From NCBI GenBank assembly GCA_003243255.1, contig QFQM01000108.1:1-14924 (forward strand): DNA of 14,924 nucleotides, written 5' to 3'. The notes under the pieces are model-generated. The model made no database searches. It had not been told where the DNA came from and saw only the letters and a list, made by a program, of their open reading frames with translations. A program made the translations under genes and the position numbers. Below, one piece after another: positions 1 through 7,220 of the stretch (position 1 is the first letter of the stretch; each line of letters begins with the position of its first letter). The DNA comes from Flavobacterium psychrophilum. GTDB lineage: Bacteria; Bacteroidota; Bacteroidia; Flavobacteriales; Flavobacteriaceae.

Positions 1-1
1 G

Positions 2-532
2 ATTCTCGCTATTTCCGGCTTGATTAGTCAACGACCTCAAATGGTTACGGCCAACTACCTCACTATGGAATTAATTGGCTGGTTCGTTATTGTACCTTTT
101 TGTTTGGGCGCTTTACTAACGGGAATTCTTCAATCTCTTGGTACGGACTGGGGCTTGCTAAAGCATTATTGGATTGTTGTTAAATTGATTCTTACTCTAG
201 TTGCAACACTTGTTTTGTTTTTGCACATGCAACCTATTAGCTATCTGGCAGATATTGCCTCAAAGAAAGAGCTATCGTATTTGGAGTTCCGAAGTTTGCG
301 AATTCAATTGATTGCTGATGCGTGTGCCGCGTTATTTGTATTGCTTGTGGTTACCACCATTTCCGTATATAAGCCTTGGGGGAAAATCGCGTATGGATCT
401 AACAACGGCAATACTTTAAAAATAATGAAGTCAAGAACGTCTTGGGGTTTCTTTGTGTTACTCGCCATAATTGGTTTGATGATTTTGGTTGCCATACTTC
501 ATCTTTTTGGAATTAGCTTTGGTCATCATTAA
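2..532 (+). CDS. Membrane protein, about four helices, 5' end outside window
   Basis: The reading frame is open from base 2, and the residues before the first possible start (TTG at 20) read as hydrophobic I-L-A-I-S-G-L-I. The gene therefore very likely begins upstream and the first helix is cut by the window edge. Four further hydrophobic stretches follow, ending in a C-terminal Gly-His-His. Conserved-looking motifs are W-G-L-L-K-H-Y-W-I-V-V-K before the second helix and S-V-Y-K-P-W-G after the third. These remind me of an uncharacterised integral membrane family (DUF2269-like), but that is from memory. No catalytic residues are evident. The reductase gene starts 84 nt downstream on the same strand, so co-transcription is possible. 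Function unknown; it is surely a membrane protein. Confidence 0.75.
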   Translation: MLAISGLISQRPQMVTANYLTMELIGWFVIVPFCLGALLTGILQSLGTDWGLLKHYWIVVKLILTLVATLVLFLHMQPISYLADIASKKELSYLEFRSLRIQLIADACAALFVLLVVTTISVYKPWGKIAYGSNNGNTLKIMKSRTSWGFFVLLAIIGLMILVAILHLFGISFGHH

Positions 533-534
533 AA

Positions 535-568
535 AGAATCTTTTTAAACTTAAATTGTATAAGATTCT
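535..568. repeat. Inverted repeat between the first two genes
   Basis: AGAATCTT (535-542) and AAGATTCT (561-568) are perfect 8-bp inverted arms separated by 18 AT-rich bases, just after the stop at 532. The long loop and the missing U-run after the right arm argue against a standard terminator. An operator or a weak RNA hairpin is possible. Confidence 0.35.
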
Positions 569-616
569 CCGGTAATTCTGCAATGCTGCAAACAACAATG
601 ATTCGTTTGTTTGTGT

Positions 617-1666
617 ATGAAACTTACCGTTACAAGCGTTACCTATCCAACGGATGATTCGGTAACTATTTACTTTACAAAGATCAAGGAATTACGGAGT
701 TATAAATCAGGCCAACATGCGTTGCTTAATTTTCATATTGGCCATGAAAAATTCACCAGGACATATTCATTTCATACCGCTCCTCATTTTGACGCTGATC
801 CGGGAATAACAGCAAGAGTTGTAAGAGGGGGAAAAGTTTCGCATTTTCTTCGAACTGCTAATCTTGAAAATATAGTAGTGGAATTTGAACGAGTGGACGG
901 ACAATTTTTTATCGAACCTTCATTCGATAACTTTCGTCACTTAATAATGTTTGCGGGAGGAAGCGGCATCACACCGATAATGTCCATGATTAAGTCCGTA
1001 TTGCATGGAGAACCCATGTCAAAGGTTTCCTTGATTTACTCCAATCGCTCAGAAGAACGGATCATTTTCAAAGAGGAGTTGCATCAATTACAATTGGAGT
1101 TTGCTGACAGGTTCAAATTGTTTCATGTTATTACGCAGCCTGCGGAAATCGATCCGTATCTAACTGTATTTTACAAGGGGCAGCTCAATAAACTCATTGT
1201 TCGTAAGACAATCAAAAATCTAACAGGCGAGTATCCACTTCCAACAGAGGTGTATATCTGCGGCCCGTATGGATTTATGCAAATGATTGAAGAGGCAGTC
1301 GTTTCCTTAAATCTTAATTTAAAAGTTAACAAGGAAATTTTCTTTATTCCACAGGATGATTCGTTAGCATATGACTACACGAAACTGGTATCAAGGGAAA
1401 TCGTTGTACAATGGAGGGATCAGAACCATTTAGTAAACGTTCCGAGCGGACAGTCTATTCTGACTGCGGCATTGAATGCAAATTTGAAATTACCACACTC
1501 CTGTAAGGAAGGACAATGCGGCACGTGCCGTTCGGTACTACTTTCGGGAGAAGTTAAGATGCGGAAGAATCATATTCTCGTGGAAGAAGAGTTGCGGCAG
1601 TCACAGATTTTAATCTGCCACGCTTATCCCGTTTCCGAAGGAATAGTTATAAGGCCGATGCATTAG
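617..1666 (+). CDS. NAD(P)H:flavin oxidoreductase with C-terminal 2Fe-2S ferredoxin domain
   Basis: The 349-residue soluble protein has the PaaE/Hmp-reductase layout: FAD domain, NAD(P)H domain, plant-type ferredoxin. Visible motifs are R-T-Y-S at 48-51 (flavin binding), G-G-S-G-I-T-P at 114-120 (pyridine nucleotide binding), C-G-P-Y-G-F at 215-220, and cluster ligands C296, C301, C304 and C334 (CX4CX2CX29C). Such proteins pass electrons from NAD(P)H through FAD to the cluster and on to a partner oxygenase or redox protein. There is no signal peptide or membrane helix, so it should be cytosolic. I chose ATG 617; a TTG at 611 would add two residues. No oxygenase subunit lies nearby, so the acceptor is unknown. 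A second reductase with identical cysteine spacing is encoded at 5152-7215, making this either a soluble counterpart or a paralog. Confidence 0.9.
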   Translation: MKLTVTSVTYPTDDSVTIYFTKIKELRSYKSGQHALLNFHIGHEKFTRTYSFHTAPHFDADPGITARVVRGGKVSHFLRTANLENIVVEFERVDGQFFIEPSFDNFRHLIMFAGGSGITPIMSMIKSVLHGEPMSKVSLIYSNRSEERIIFKEELHQLQLEFADRFKLFHVITQPAEIDPYLTVFYKGQLNKLIVRKTIKNLTGEYPLPTEVYICGPYGFMQMIEEAVVSLNLNLKVNKEIFFIPQDDSLAYDYTKLVSREIVVQWRDQNHLVNVPSGQSILTAALNANLKLPHSCKEGQCGTCRSVLLSGEVKMRKNHILVEEELRQSQILICHAYPVSEGIVIRPMH

Positions 1667-1749
1667 AATTATGTAAATCGTACCGGGTATTATATAAATC
1701 GAAACCCTGTTGTTTCTCGTTTATTTACATAGGATTTAAAACAAAAATT

Positions 1750-1959
1750 ATGGAAGCAATCAAATTCAAAACGGACATAAAGTGCTCGGGCTGTGTGGCT
1801 AAAGTGACACCTCATTTGAATGCGGCTTTTGGGGAGGACAATTGGGAAGTGGATACTGCCAATCCTTCAAAGGTACTCACGGTAGTTGGCGAAGCTGATG
1901 AGGTGAAGATCAAAGAAGCAGTAGCAAAAGCCGGGTATAACGCTGAGAGACTTAATTGA
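1750..1959 (+). CDS. Small HMA-domain metal chaperone (CopZ-like)
   Basis: This 69-residue single-domain protein fits the heavy-metal-associated fold (beta-alpha-beta-beta-alpha-beta). The metal site is C12-S-G-C15 in the first loop, and the C-terminal A-G-Y-N-A resembles the usual A-G-Y segment of CopZ/Atx1 proteins. Family members carry Cu(I), sometimes Zn(II) or Cd(II), in the cytosol to P-type ATPases or regulators. The residue two before the first Cys, usually Met in copper chaperones, is Ile10. The Trp/acidic insertion (G-E-D-N-W-E-V-D) is often seen in Bacteroidota versions. It lies 83 nt after the reductase gene and is followed by a strong terminator, so it ends the first transcription unit. 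Metal choice is inferred, not shown. Confidence 0.88.
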   Translation: MEAIKFKTDIKCSGCVAKVTPHLNAAFGEDNWEVDTANPSKVLTVVGEADEVKIKEAVAKAGYNAERLN

Positions 1960-1983
1960 TTCACTGGAATCAACGCTTATGAG

Positions 1984-2012
1984 AGCTGGTCAATGTGACC
2001 AGCTTTTTTTTT
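1984..2012 (+). terminator. Rho-independent terminator after the HMA gene
   Basis: A perfect 9-bp stem, AGCTGGTCA (1984-1992) and TGACCAGCT (1996-2004), has a 3-nt ATG loop and runs directly into a T-tract (2005-2012). It starts 25 nt after the HMA stop codon and is the clearest terminator in the window. Confidence 0.93.
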
Positions 2013-2070
2013 ATTTTGAACTCAGTTAAGTTGATGATGTGACTTAATTTATAAGTTTTCATCCTGGAAG

Positions 2071-2097
2071 TGCCGACTTAACTCTACGTTATCGGCA
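2071..2097. repeat. Bulged hairpin
   Basis: TGCCGA (2071-2076) pairs with TCGGCA (2092-2097), and TAAC (2079-2082) with GTTA (2088-2091). This gives a 10-bp stem with a 2-nt CT bulge and a TCTAC loop. No U-tract follows. Role unknown. Confidence 0.45.
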
Positions 2098-2133
2098 TAT
2101 ACCGCCCAATCGAGCTATAATCTTACCAATCTT

Positions 2134-2194
2134 ATTTTCATAGTGCGCATCGCGCTGACCGCTTCCGGAGGTGCGCAAGCCATGCTTTGAAAAT
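2134..2194. repeat. GC-rich imperfect palindrome, 61 bp
   Basis: Outer arms ATTTTCA (2134-2140) and TGAAAAT (2188-2194) flank inner arms TGCGCATC (2144-2151) and GGTGCGCA (2170-2177, one G-T pair), with an 18-nt GC-rich loop between. The two arm pairs are offset (3 nt on the left, 10 nt on the right). It could be a structured RNA, a protein-binding site or the end of a decayed mobile element. Confidence 0.4.
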
Positions 2195-2346
2195 TAAACT
2201 TGAACGAATATGCTATTCTTTTGATTAAGCGCTCCATGGCATGAAAATGGTGCCCATCCATAGCAAGGAGTTTCTTTTGAGTATTTAACACTATCCTTTA
2301 TAATACTCGTTCCATCACAAATCAAGTTCCTGCAAGAGCACTGTTA

Positions 2347-2445
2347 ACAATGACGATTGTCGTTTCACCTATTATCTCTTCAGATAATAATATAACAGAT
2401 TGAGGTATTCAAATACCTTTTAAGAACGGACTGACAAAAATCAGT
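2347..2445 (+). promoter_or_regulatory. Cluster of four short hairpins upstream of 2522
   Basis: Four inverted repeats lie within 99 nt: ACAAT/ATTGT (2347-2360), TATTATCT/AGATAATA with a CTTC tetraloop (2370-2389), AGGTATT/AATACCT followed by TTT (2403-2421), and ACTGA/TCAGT (2430-2445). The second (8 bp) is the strongest; the third looks like a weak terminator or attenuator. They end 76 nt before the start codon at 2522, so they may form the 5' leader of that unit. Such short AT-rich palindromes can also arise by chance. Confidence 0.3.
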
Positions 2446-2521
2446 TTGTGAAGTGCCCAAAGTCAGGCAATCATCATCATTGTTTAATCACATTTACACA
2501 TAACACTAAACATCAATAAAA

Positions 2522-3082
2522 ATGAAAACTCGATTAATCCTTTCCACTATTTTTTCTTTTGCTACCATTTTTGCGTTAGCGCAAAACAGTGGGGTCTACC
2601 TAAGCGCCTCTGATTTTGCTGCCGGCAAGCTAACGTATGAAATTAATTGCTCGACCGAGAAGCATAAGATCAAGCTGAATGAATTTCTGAATCAGGACTA
2701 CATTACTGTAGTTCATGATAAGCAACCCCATAAATTACAAAAGAAGGAAATCTTTGGCTACAAAGATTGCGACAACCTTACTTACAGATTTGCAGGTAAT
2801 AGTCACTATGTAATCTTAAATCCCACCGAAGAGATTCTTTTGTATAAACACACCATTGAAGCATCAAAAAATCAGAAAGGAGAAGTACACCATTACTTCA
2901 GCGTTACTGGCGCGGGCGAAATACAAACATTAACATTAATGAATCTCAAGAAAGCATTTCCGGAAAATCATAAGCTGCATGATGCCCTAGATGCCGAGTT
3001 CAAATCGGACGATCAACTGGCAGAATTTGATTCATTTCACAAAATGTATAAAGTGAACAGGCTTTATGCAAGCAGTAAATAA
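2522..3082 (+). CDS. Secreted protein of unknown function
   Basis: The 186-residue product begins with a classic signal peptide: K2/R4, a hydrophobic core, and A18-L-A20 before Gln21. It is therefore exported, most likely to the periplasm, since there is no lipobox Cys and no further helix. The mature part is polar and mixed alpha/beta-like, with two cysteines (in I-N-C-S and K-D-C-D) that could form a disulfide and several histidines. I do not recognise the family. Unlike the next proteins it is not Met-rich. The following DUF6799-like gene starts 35 nt after its stop, suggesting one transcription unit with the Met-rich genes. The start codon at 2522 is supported by the signal peptide immediately after it. 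Confidence 0.8.
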   Translation: MKTRLILSTIFSFATIFALAQNSGVYLSASDFAAGKLTYEINCSTEKHKIKLNEFLNQDYITVVHDKQPHKLQKKEIFGYKDCDNLTYRFAGNSHYVILNPTEEILLYKHTIEASKNQKGEVHHYFSVTGAGEIQTLTLMNLKKAFPENHKLHDALDAEFKSDDQLAEFDSFHKMYKVNRLYASSK

Positions 3083-3117
3083 AATTGCTCTTGATAATAA
3101 ACTTAAAATCTAAAACA

Positions 3118-3468
3118 ATGAAACCATTATTTTTTGTACTCGCAGCGCTTTTTATTTCGTTCGGTTCATTCGCGCAATCGGATACCACCATGAAGAAAAT
3201 GAAACATGATAAGATGCCCATGCATGGCAAAATGGACATGTCAAAAAAGGACGGTTGTATGATGATGGATGGAAAAATGATGATGATAAAGGATGGTAAA
3301 ATGACGGCCATGAAAAAACAGATGACATTGGGCAACGGAACTAAATGTATGGTAGACGGAACCTGTGTAAAAAAAGACGGATCTAAAATAAATATGAAAG
3401 AAGGTGATCATATGGACATGGATGGCAATATGAAATCGATGAAGAAGGAGCATGAGGGAGATATGTAG
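3118..3468 (+). CDS. Exported Met-rich protein, DUF6799-like (copy A)
   Basis: The start at 3118 is chosen because the signal peptide begins there (M-K-P-L-F-F, then S17-F-A19 before Gln20); the in-frame TTG at 3085 would add an unlikely leader. The 116-residue product is exported. A short Met/Lys/His-rich spacer is followed by a region with the pattern G-K-M-M-M-I-K-D-G-K, then M-T-L-G-N-G-T, then M-K-E-G-D-H-M-D-M-D-G. I recognise this as the DUF6799 pattern of Bacteroidota. Many Met residues and Met-x-Met pairs, with a C-x5-C pair (K-C-M-V-D-G-T-C) absent from copy B, suggest soft-metal (Cu(I)/Ag(I)) binding. That role is inference. The family has no established function that I know of. 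Confidence 0.82.
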   Translation: MKPLFFVLAALFISFGSFAQSDTTMKKMKHDKMPMHGKMDMSKKDGCMMMDGKMMMIKDGKMTAMKKQMTLGNGTKCMVDGTCVKKDGSKINMKEGDHMDMDGNMKSMKKEHEGDM

Positions 3469-3582
3469 TAGCGATGAAGGGTCTCAACAACATCTTAACA
3501 AAATTCTGCCTGAAGCAGATATTAATAAATATTTAAACGGTATCCATCGCCTTCATAGTGATGGAGCCACAAACTAAAAAAC

Positions 3583-3903
3583 ATGAAACAACTAATGATA
3601 TTGATCACTGCTCTTTTTTTAAGCGCAAGTGTATTTGCCCAGGAGAAAATGGACAAAAAGATGAAGATGGACAAGAAAGACCAAAAGATGGACATGAAGA
3701 AAGACCATTTAATGATGATGGATGGTAAGATGAAAATGGTTAAAAACGGAAAAGAAATGGTGATGGATAAAGACATGACACTTAGCAACGGAACAACAGT
3801 AACGAAGGAGGGTACGATGAAAACCAAAACTGGTGAGACTATGGCAATGAAAGAGGGTGATGTCATCTACATGGATGGAAAGATGAGTAAAATGAAAATG
3901 TAA
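3583..3903 (+). CDS. Exported Met-rich protein, DUF6799-like (copy B)
   Basis: The 106-residue product has a signal peptide (V17-F-A19 before Gln20) and a Lys/Met/Asp-rich spacer. The same domain as copy A then follows: G-K-M-K-M-V-K-N-G-K, M-D-K-D-M-T-L-S-N-G-T, and M-K-E-G-D-V-I-Y-M-D-G-K. It lacks the cysteine pair of copy A. The two genes are therefore diverged tandem paralogs 114 nt apart, rather than a recent duplication. It is probably periplasmic. The Met-x-Met and Met-x-x-Met spacing fits Cu(I)/Ag(I) binding, but no metal site is proven by sequence. The gap before it (3469-3582) contains only a weak 6-bp inverted repeat and no gene. Confidence 0.82.
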   Translation: MKQLMILITALFLSASVFAQEKMDKKMKMDKKDQKMDMKKDHLMMMDGKMKMVKNGKEMVMDKDMTLSNGTTVTKEGTMKTKTGETMAMKEGDVIYMDGKMSKMKM

Positions 3904-3949
3904 TAGCATAGATAGGTTGTTGATTGCAACCACAAATCCTCCTTTTAAA

Positions 3950-4159
3950 ATGAAAAAAGTATTGATTTTGATTGTCGCTAACATCATTGGTATTAGTACT
4001 GCGGTGATTGCTCAAAACGATGGAATGATGAGTAACAACAATTCATCAACATCCTTTTCGCTAACCGAAATCCTTTTGGGTATCATCGTAGTCGTTTTAA
4101 TTGTCGGAGGCCTGGTCTGGTTTATTAACAATTCGAAAAAGACAAATGATAACAAGTAA
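3950..4159 (+). CDS. Small exported single-span membrane protein
   Basis: The start at 3950 is chosen because a signal-peptide-like segment begins there (M-K-K-V-L-I-L-I ... V19-I-A21 before Gln22); the in-frame TTG at 3917 would put a polar leader in front. The 69-residue product then has a short Asn/Ser-rich exported segment with one Met-Met pair, a strongly hydrophobic helix at about 41-59, and a short basic/polar tail ending N-S-K-K-T-N-D-N-K. If the signal is cleaved, the tail faces the cytoplasm. I do not recognise a family. It sits 46 nt after copy B and 28 nt before the Met-rich lipoprotein, so it probably belongs to that unit and could be an accessory membrane anchor. Confidence 0.65.
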   Translation: MKKVLILIVANIIGISTAVIAQNDGMMSNNNSSTSFSLTEILLGIIVVVLIVGGLVWFINNSKKTNDNK

Positions 4160-4187
4160 TACTTACGATTGAAAAACTATCACCACT

Positions 4188-5126
4188 ATGAACATTCCAT
4201 TTTTCATGTCCACTATAAGAAATAATTCTTGCCCGGATAAAGGGTTCTGCAGGTACAAATTTGCATGCTTAATAATTCTTGCGTTCGCAGCTGTTTTGAT
4301 TAGTGGTTGTAACGGTAAAAATAATAATGACAGCGTTGATAGATCAGATAACGCGGCTTACTCAAGTGCAGAAAGAGTTGAGGATAGACAAAGTATTGAG
4401 AAAATTTATCGCGGCATGGAGATGGTAAAATCGGGTAACCGGATGGTGAATAAGGGGGAATCAGACAATGACCAGGTGATGATGGACAGAGGCCTTGAAA
4501 TAATGGATGAAGGAATGGTATTGGTAAATGCGGGCAAAAAGAAGATGGGTGTGGGAAGTCACGATGATAATGATGATGAAGCTAATCATGATGATATGGC
4601 TATGGAGCACCAGGACAAAGAAATGCCAGATAAGGACATGGATATGGATGATAGCGGTATGAGTCTTATCCATCAGGGAATGGCCGTGGCGAAATCAGGT
4701 AAAGAAATGACTGATAAAGCTCAAAGCGCAAGAAATGTAGGAATGATGCAGAGAGGCATGGACATGATGGACAAGGGAATGAAAATGATGTCTATAGGTA
4801 AAGAGATGATGGCAAACGATAAAACATCAATGGCTTCTAGCGGTATGGCTGATGACATGGATATGATGGATAAGGGAATGGATATAATGGATAAAGGCAG
4901 CATTATGACGGACAAGGGCATGGACGCCAAAGACATGAAGATGATGGATGAGGATATGATGGGCAAGGGTATGAAGATGATGGATAAAGGTATGGACATG
5001 ATGGCAATGGGTACCGATAAGATGAAGAACAAGAAGATGCAAAAAGACTCGATGAGCACTGACCCCATGAAAAAAAGTACAAAGCCTATGGCTAAAGACA
5101 CGACCATGATGGACGATGATATGTAG
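4188..5126 (+). CDS. Methionine-rich repeat lipoprotein
   Basis: This 312-residue protein has a hydrophobic N-terminal segment ending in the lipobox L-I-S-G-C41, so the mature form should be a membrane-attached lipoprotein. Starting at ATG 4188 leaves a long basic n-region; ATG 4206 is an alternative. By hand count about 55 of the ~270 mature residues are Met, in units like G-M-D-M-M-D-K-G-M-K-M-M. Two gapless 45-residue repeats are visible (76-120 and 164-208), sharing G-x6-G, K-S-G, M-M-x-R-G and M-D-x-G-M positions. A half repeat lies at about 260-279, and a His/Asp-rich stretch at 125-142 separates the units. Met clusters bind Cu(I)/Ag(I) in CusF, CopC/PcoC and CusA, so a copper sponge is plausible but inferred. 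The same repeat occurs in the next gene product. Confidence 0.82.
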   Translation: MNIPFFMSTIRNNSCPDKGFCRYKFACLIILAFAAVLISGCNGKNNNDSVDRSDNAAYSSAERVEDRQSIEKIYRGMEMVKSGNRMVNKGESDNDQVMMDRGLEIMDEGMVLVNAGKKKMGVGSHDDNDDEANHDDMAMEHQDKEMPDKDMDMDDSGMSLIHQGMAVAKSGKEMTDKAQSARNVGMMQRGMDMMDKGMKMMSIGKEMMANDKTSMASSGMADDMDMMDKGMDIMDKGSIMTDKGMDAKDMKMMDEDMMGKGMKMMDKGMDMMAMGTDKMKNKKMQKDSMSTDPMKKSTKPMAKDTTMMDDDM

Positions 5127-5151
5127 ATATAATTTGATTACGTCCTTAGCA

Positions 5152-7215
5152 ATGAAAACCTTATGCGCTGTAATTTTTAATTTTCTTTGGGTGGCCGTCT
5201 TAATCTCCTTGCCACAATTCTCCATTGCGCAAACCGATCACGAGAAGCATCACCCTAAGCCACAAACATCAGCTTCAATGACTCCAGGTGCTGATCCAAA
5301 CGATTCAAGTAAGGGAATGGCGGGTGGCAAGGCTGAAGGAATGGGCAGGGAAATGGGGGAAATGATGAAGGAAATGATGAGCCAAATGGGCAAAGCTCCA
5401 GCGAAAGGACTTTATCCTTCCTTAATGCAACTGCCTGATTTATCCCCTGAAAAAACGGATGAAATAAAACAACTGGCCAATGCCCAGATAGTGGAAGGGA
5501 ATGCACTAATGAATATTGGTTTACGTAAACTTTCAGGTGCTACGCAAAGACAGGATAGGGATGCAATGCTTGAGGCCACCGAACAAATCCAACGCGGCCA
5601 GATTTTACTTGAAAGTGGGCTTGAAGGACAACGGGCTTTAGCTGAAAACAAAGATCCACGGGTTACCGCTTTGCAATGGTTCAATCGCCAGATGAATCTT
5701 CCATCCTCGCCAGAAATACAGCCGCATGGGTTTTTTGGATTGTCGTGGTTTCATTATATCACGATGCTCCTGCTGGCGGCATTTTCCGCAGTTATGATTT
5801 GGATGTACTTCCACAAAATGCAACGTGCTAACGCACTCATCTTAAAATTAACAGGAGATTCAGTAGATAAAATACTACCCACGGGAGATTCAAAACCAAT
5901 TACTGGTAAAAGTGAAGCTGCTCCTAAAAGCGTAGTTGTTAAACCTGTACCAAGTGCTAAGAGCAATCCGCCAGTCAAAGGTGAAGTAGTTGCTGGCACC
6001 GACATGCCTCCCTCTAAACCAAATTCTTTTAAGGGAGTTTTGCTCGTCTCTGAAATTTTTGATGAAACCCCGAACGTAAAAACTTTCCGTCTGATTGATC
6101 CTTCAGGCGGGAAACTTCCATTCAATTATCTGCCAGGTCAATTCATTTCACTAACTGTTATTCCAAATGGCGTTCCTATAAACAGATCGTACACTATGGC
6201 TTCTTCACCCACGCATCGCGACTATTGCGAGATAACTGTGAAGCATGAAGAACGTCCCGGTGTATCGCATTATTTACACTCCGAGGTTCATGAAGGTGAA
6301 CTCCTTCAAGTCACTGCGCCTTCCGGAAAATTTACTTTTACTGAGTCCGATGCCGATTGTATCGTCTTCATCGCTGGCGGGGTGGGTGTCACTCCCTTTA
6401 TGAGTTCGATTCGGTATTTGACCGATCGCTCCTGGAAGAAGAACATTTATCTCCTCTTCACATGTAAGAATGAAATCGGAATTATTTTTCATGAAGAACT
6501 TGGATACCTTCAAAAACGCTACCCAAACCTGCACGTGTTCTATGTGCTTACGAGACCAGAAAAAACAAACGAACCTTACGCATCTGGCCGTATCACAAAA
6601 GAAATGATTACGAATTTTGTCCCCGACATCACCACCCGTAGAATTCATATCTGTGGGCCGGAGCCAATGATGGATGCGGTAAAACAAATGCTTAACGAGC
6701 TGGAAGTACCGAAAGAGAATGTAAAGCTCGAACTTTTTGCCAGCAATCCTGATGCTCCTCCACCATCTTCAAAAGGAGCGTCTACCCCAAAGGAACCGGA
6801 GGCTGCAAAAGATGAAGTTGCCCAATCAACCTCAACAGAAGAAGTTACTAAGTCAGACACTAATCCAGCTCCATCTGAAGAAACCGCAGCATTGACACCC
6901 GTACCGGAAGAAAATGATAACGCACCCCCGTCAGTTAATTCAGAAAGTAGTGGAACTGCTGTAGCCACCTTTGTACGCTCCAATAAAACCGCGGTGTTAA
7001 CGGCCGACAAATCTATTCTTGAAGCATCTGAGGACATAGGAGTGAACATCGATTATCAATGCCGTGTCGGAACCTGCGGCATTTGCAAAACAAATCTTAT
7101 TTCTGGAAATGTAACGATGGCCGTAGAAGATGCGCTGACAGAAGACGACAAAACTCAAAACATTATCCTGGCATGCCAGGCAAAAGCCACCGAAGATGTT
7201 TCTGTTGATGCATAA
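5152..7215 (+). CDS. Membrane-anchored FAD/NAD(P)H reductase fused to 2Fe-2S domain, with exported Met-rich domain
   Basis: The 687-residue product has a signal peptide (ends near Ala26), a Met-rich stretch at 56-80 with G-E-M-M-K-E-M-M, and a helical repeat unit at 116-157 matching the upstream lipoprotein. One membrane helix (about 199-220) and a Pro/Lys linker follow. The FAD domain has R345-S-Y-T-M-A-S-S-P; the nucleotide domain has G-G-V-G-V-T-P (409-415) and C-G-P-E-P (501-505). After a Pro/Glu/Ser/Thr linker (about 532-603) comes a ferredoxin domain with C637, C642, C645 and C675 (CX4CX2CX29C). Basic residues after the helix place the redox domains in the cytosol and the Met-rich part outside. 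I chose ATG 5152 for the signal peptide; ATG 5116 overlaps the previous gene. The cytochrome b-like gene follows after 5 nt, pointing to one complex. Confidence 0.88.
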   Translation: MKTLCAVIFNFLWVAVLISLPQFSIAQTDHEKHHPKPQTSASMTPGADPNDSSKGMAGGKAEGMGREMGEMMKEMMSQMGKAPAKGLYPSLMQLPDLSPEKTDEIKQLANAQIVEGNALMNIGLRKLSGATQRQDRDAMLEATEQIQRGQILLESGLEGQRALAENKDPRVTALQWFNRQMNLPSSPEIQPHGFFGLSWFHYITMLLLAAFSAVMIWMYFHKMQRANALILKLTGDSVDKILPTGDSKPITGKSEAAPKSVVVKPVPSAKSNPPVKGEVVAGTDMPPSKPNSFKGVLLVSEIFDETPNVKTFRLIDPSGGKLPFNYLPGQFISLTVIPNGVPINRSYTMASSPTHRDYCEITVKHEERPGVSHYLHSEVHEGELLQVTAPSGKFTFTESDADCIVFIAGGVGVTPFMSSIRYLTDRSWKKNIYLLFTCKNEIGIIFHEELGYLQKRYPNLHVFYVLTRPEKTNEPYASGRITKEMITNFVPDITTRRIHICGPEPMMDAVKQMLNELEVPKENVKLELFASNPDAPPPSSKGASTPKEPEAAKDEVAQSTSTEEVTKSDTNPAPSEETAALTPVPEENDNAPPSVNSESSGTAVATFVRSNKTAVLTADKSILEASEDIGVNIDYQCRVGTCGICKTNLISGNVTMAVEDALTEDDKTQNIILACQAKATEDVSVDA

Positions 7216-7220
7216 ATTTT

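Larger units (their letters stand above)
1960..2521. other. Gene-free 560-bp stretch rich in hairpins
   Basis: Apart from the terminator at its left end, I find no reading frame with recognisable protein content on either strand. It contains a bulged hairpin at 2071-2097, a GC-rich imperfect palindrome at 2134-2194, and four short hairpins between 2347 and 2445. The promoter for the block starting at 2522 should lie here, but I cannot find a convincing TAnnTTTG-type Bacteroidota -7 element. The GC-rich patch in AT-rich surroundings could be a remnant of a mobile element. Confidence 0.5.

Noticed and set aside
2072..2096. Possible integron attC site
   Set aside because: One half resembles RYYYAAC, but the partner GTTRRRY box fails at its second R, the spacing is far too short, and no integrase or cassette genes are present.
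4188..5126. Short tandem DNA repeat array of ATGATGG-like units
   Set aside because: The repetitiveness follows from Met/Asp/Lys codons in a real coding frame with a lipobox. The units are imperfect, so it is a protein repeat, not a CRISPR or satellite.
4461..5225. Several His/Ile-rich reading frames on the - strand opposite the Met-rich genes
   Set aside because: They are complements of ATG-rich codons (CAT = His, ATC = Ile). They have no plausible starts, signal peptides or family features, and the + strand genes explain the DNA.
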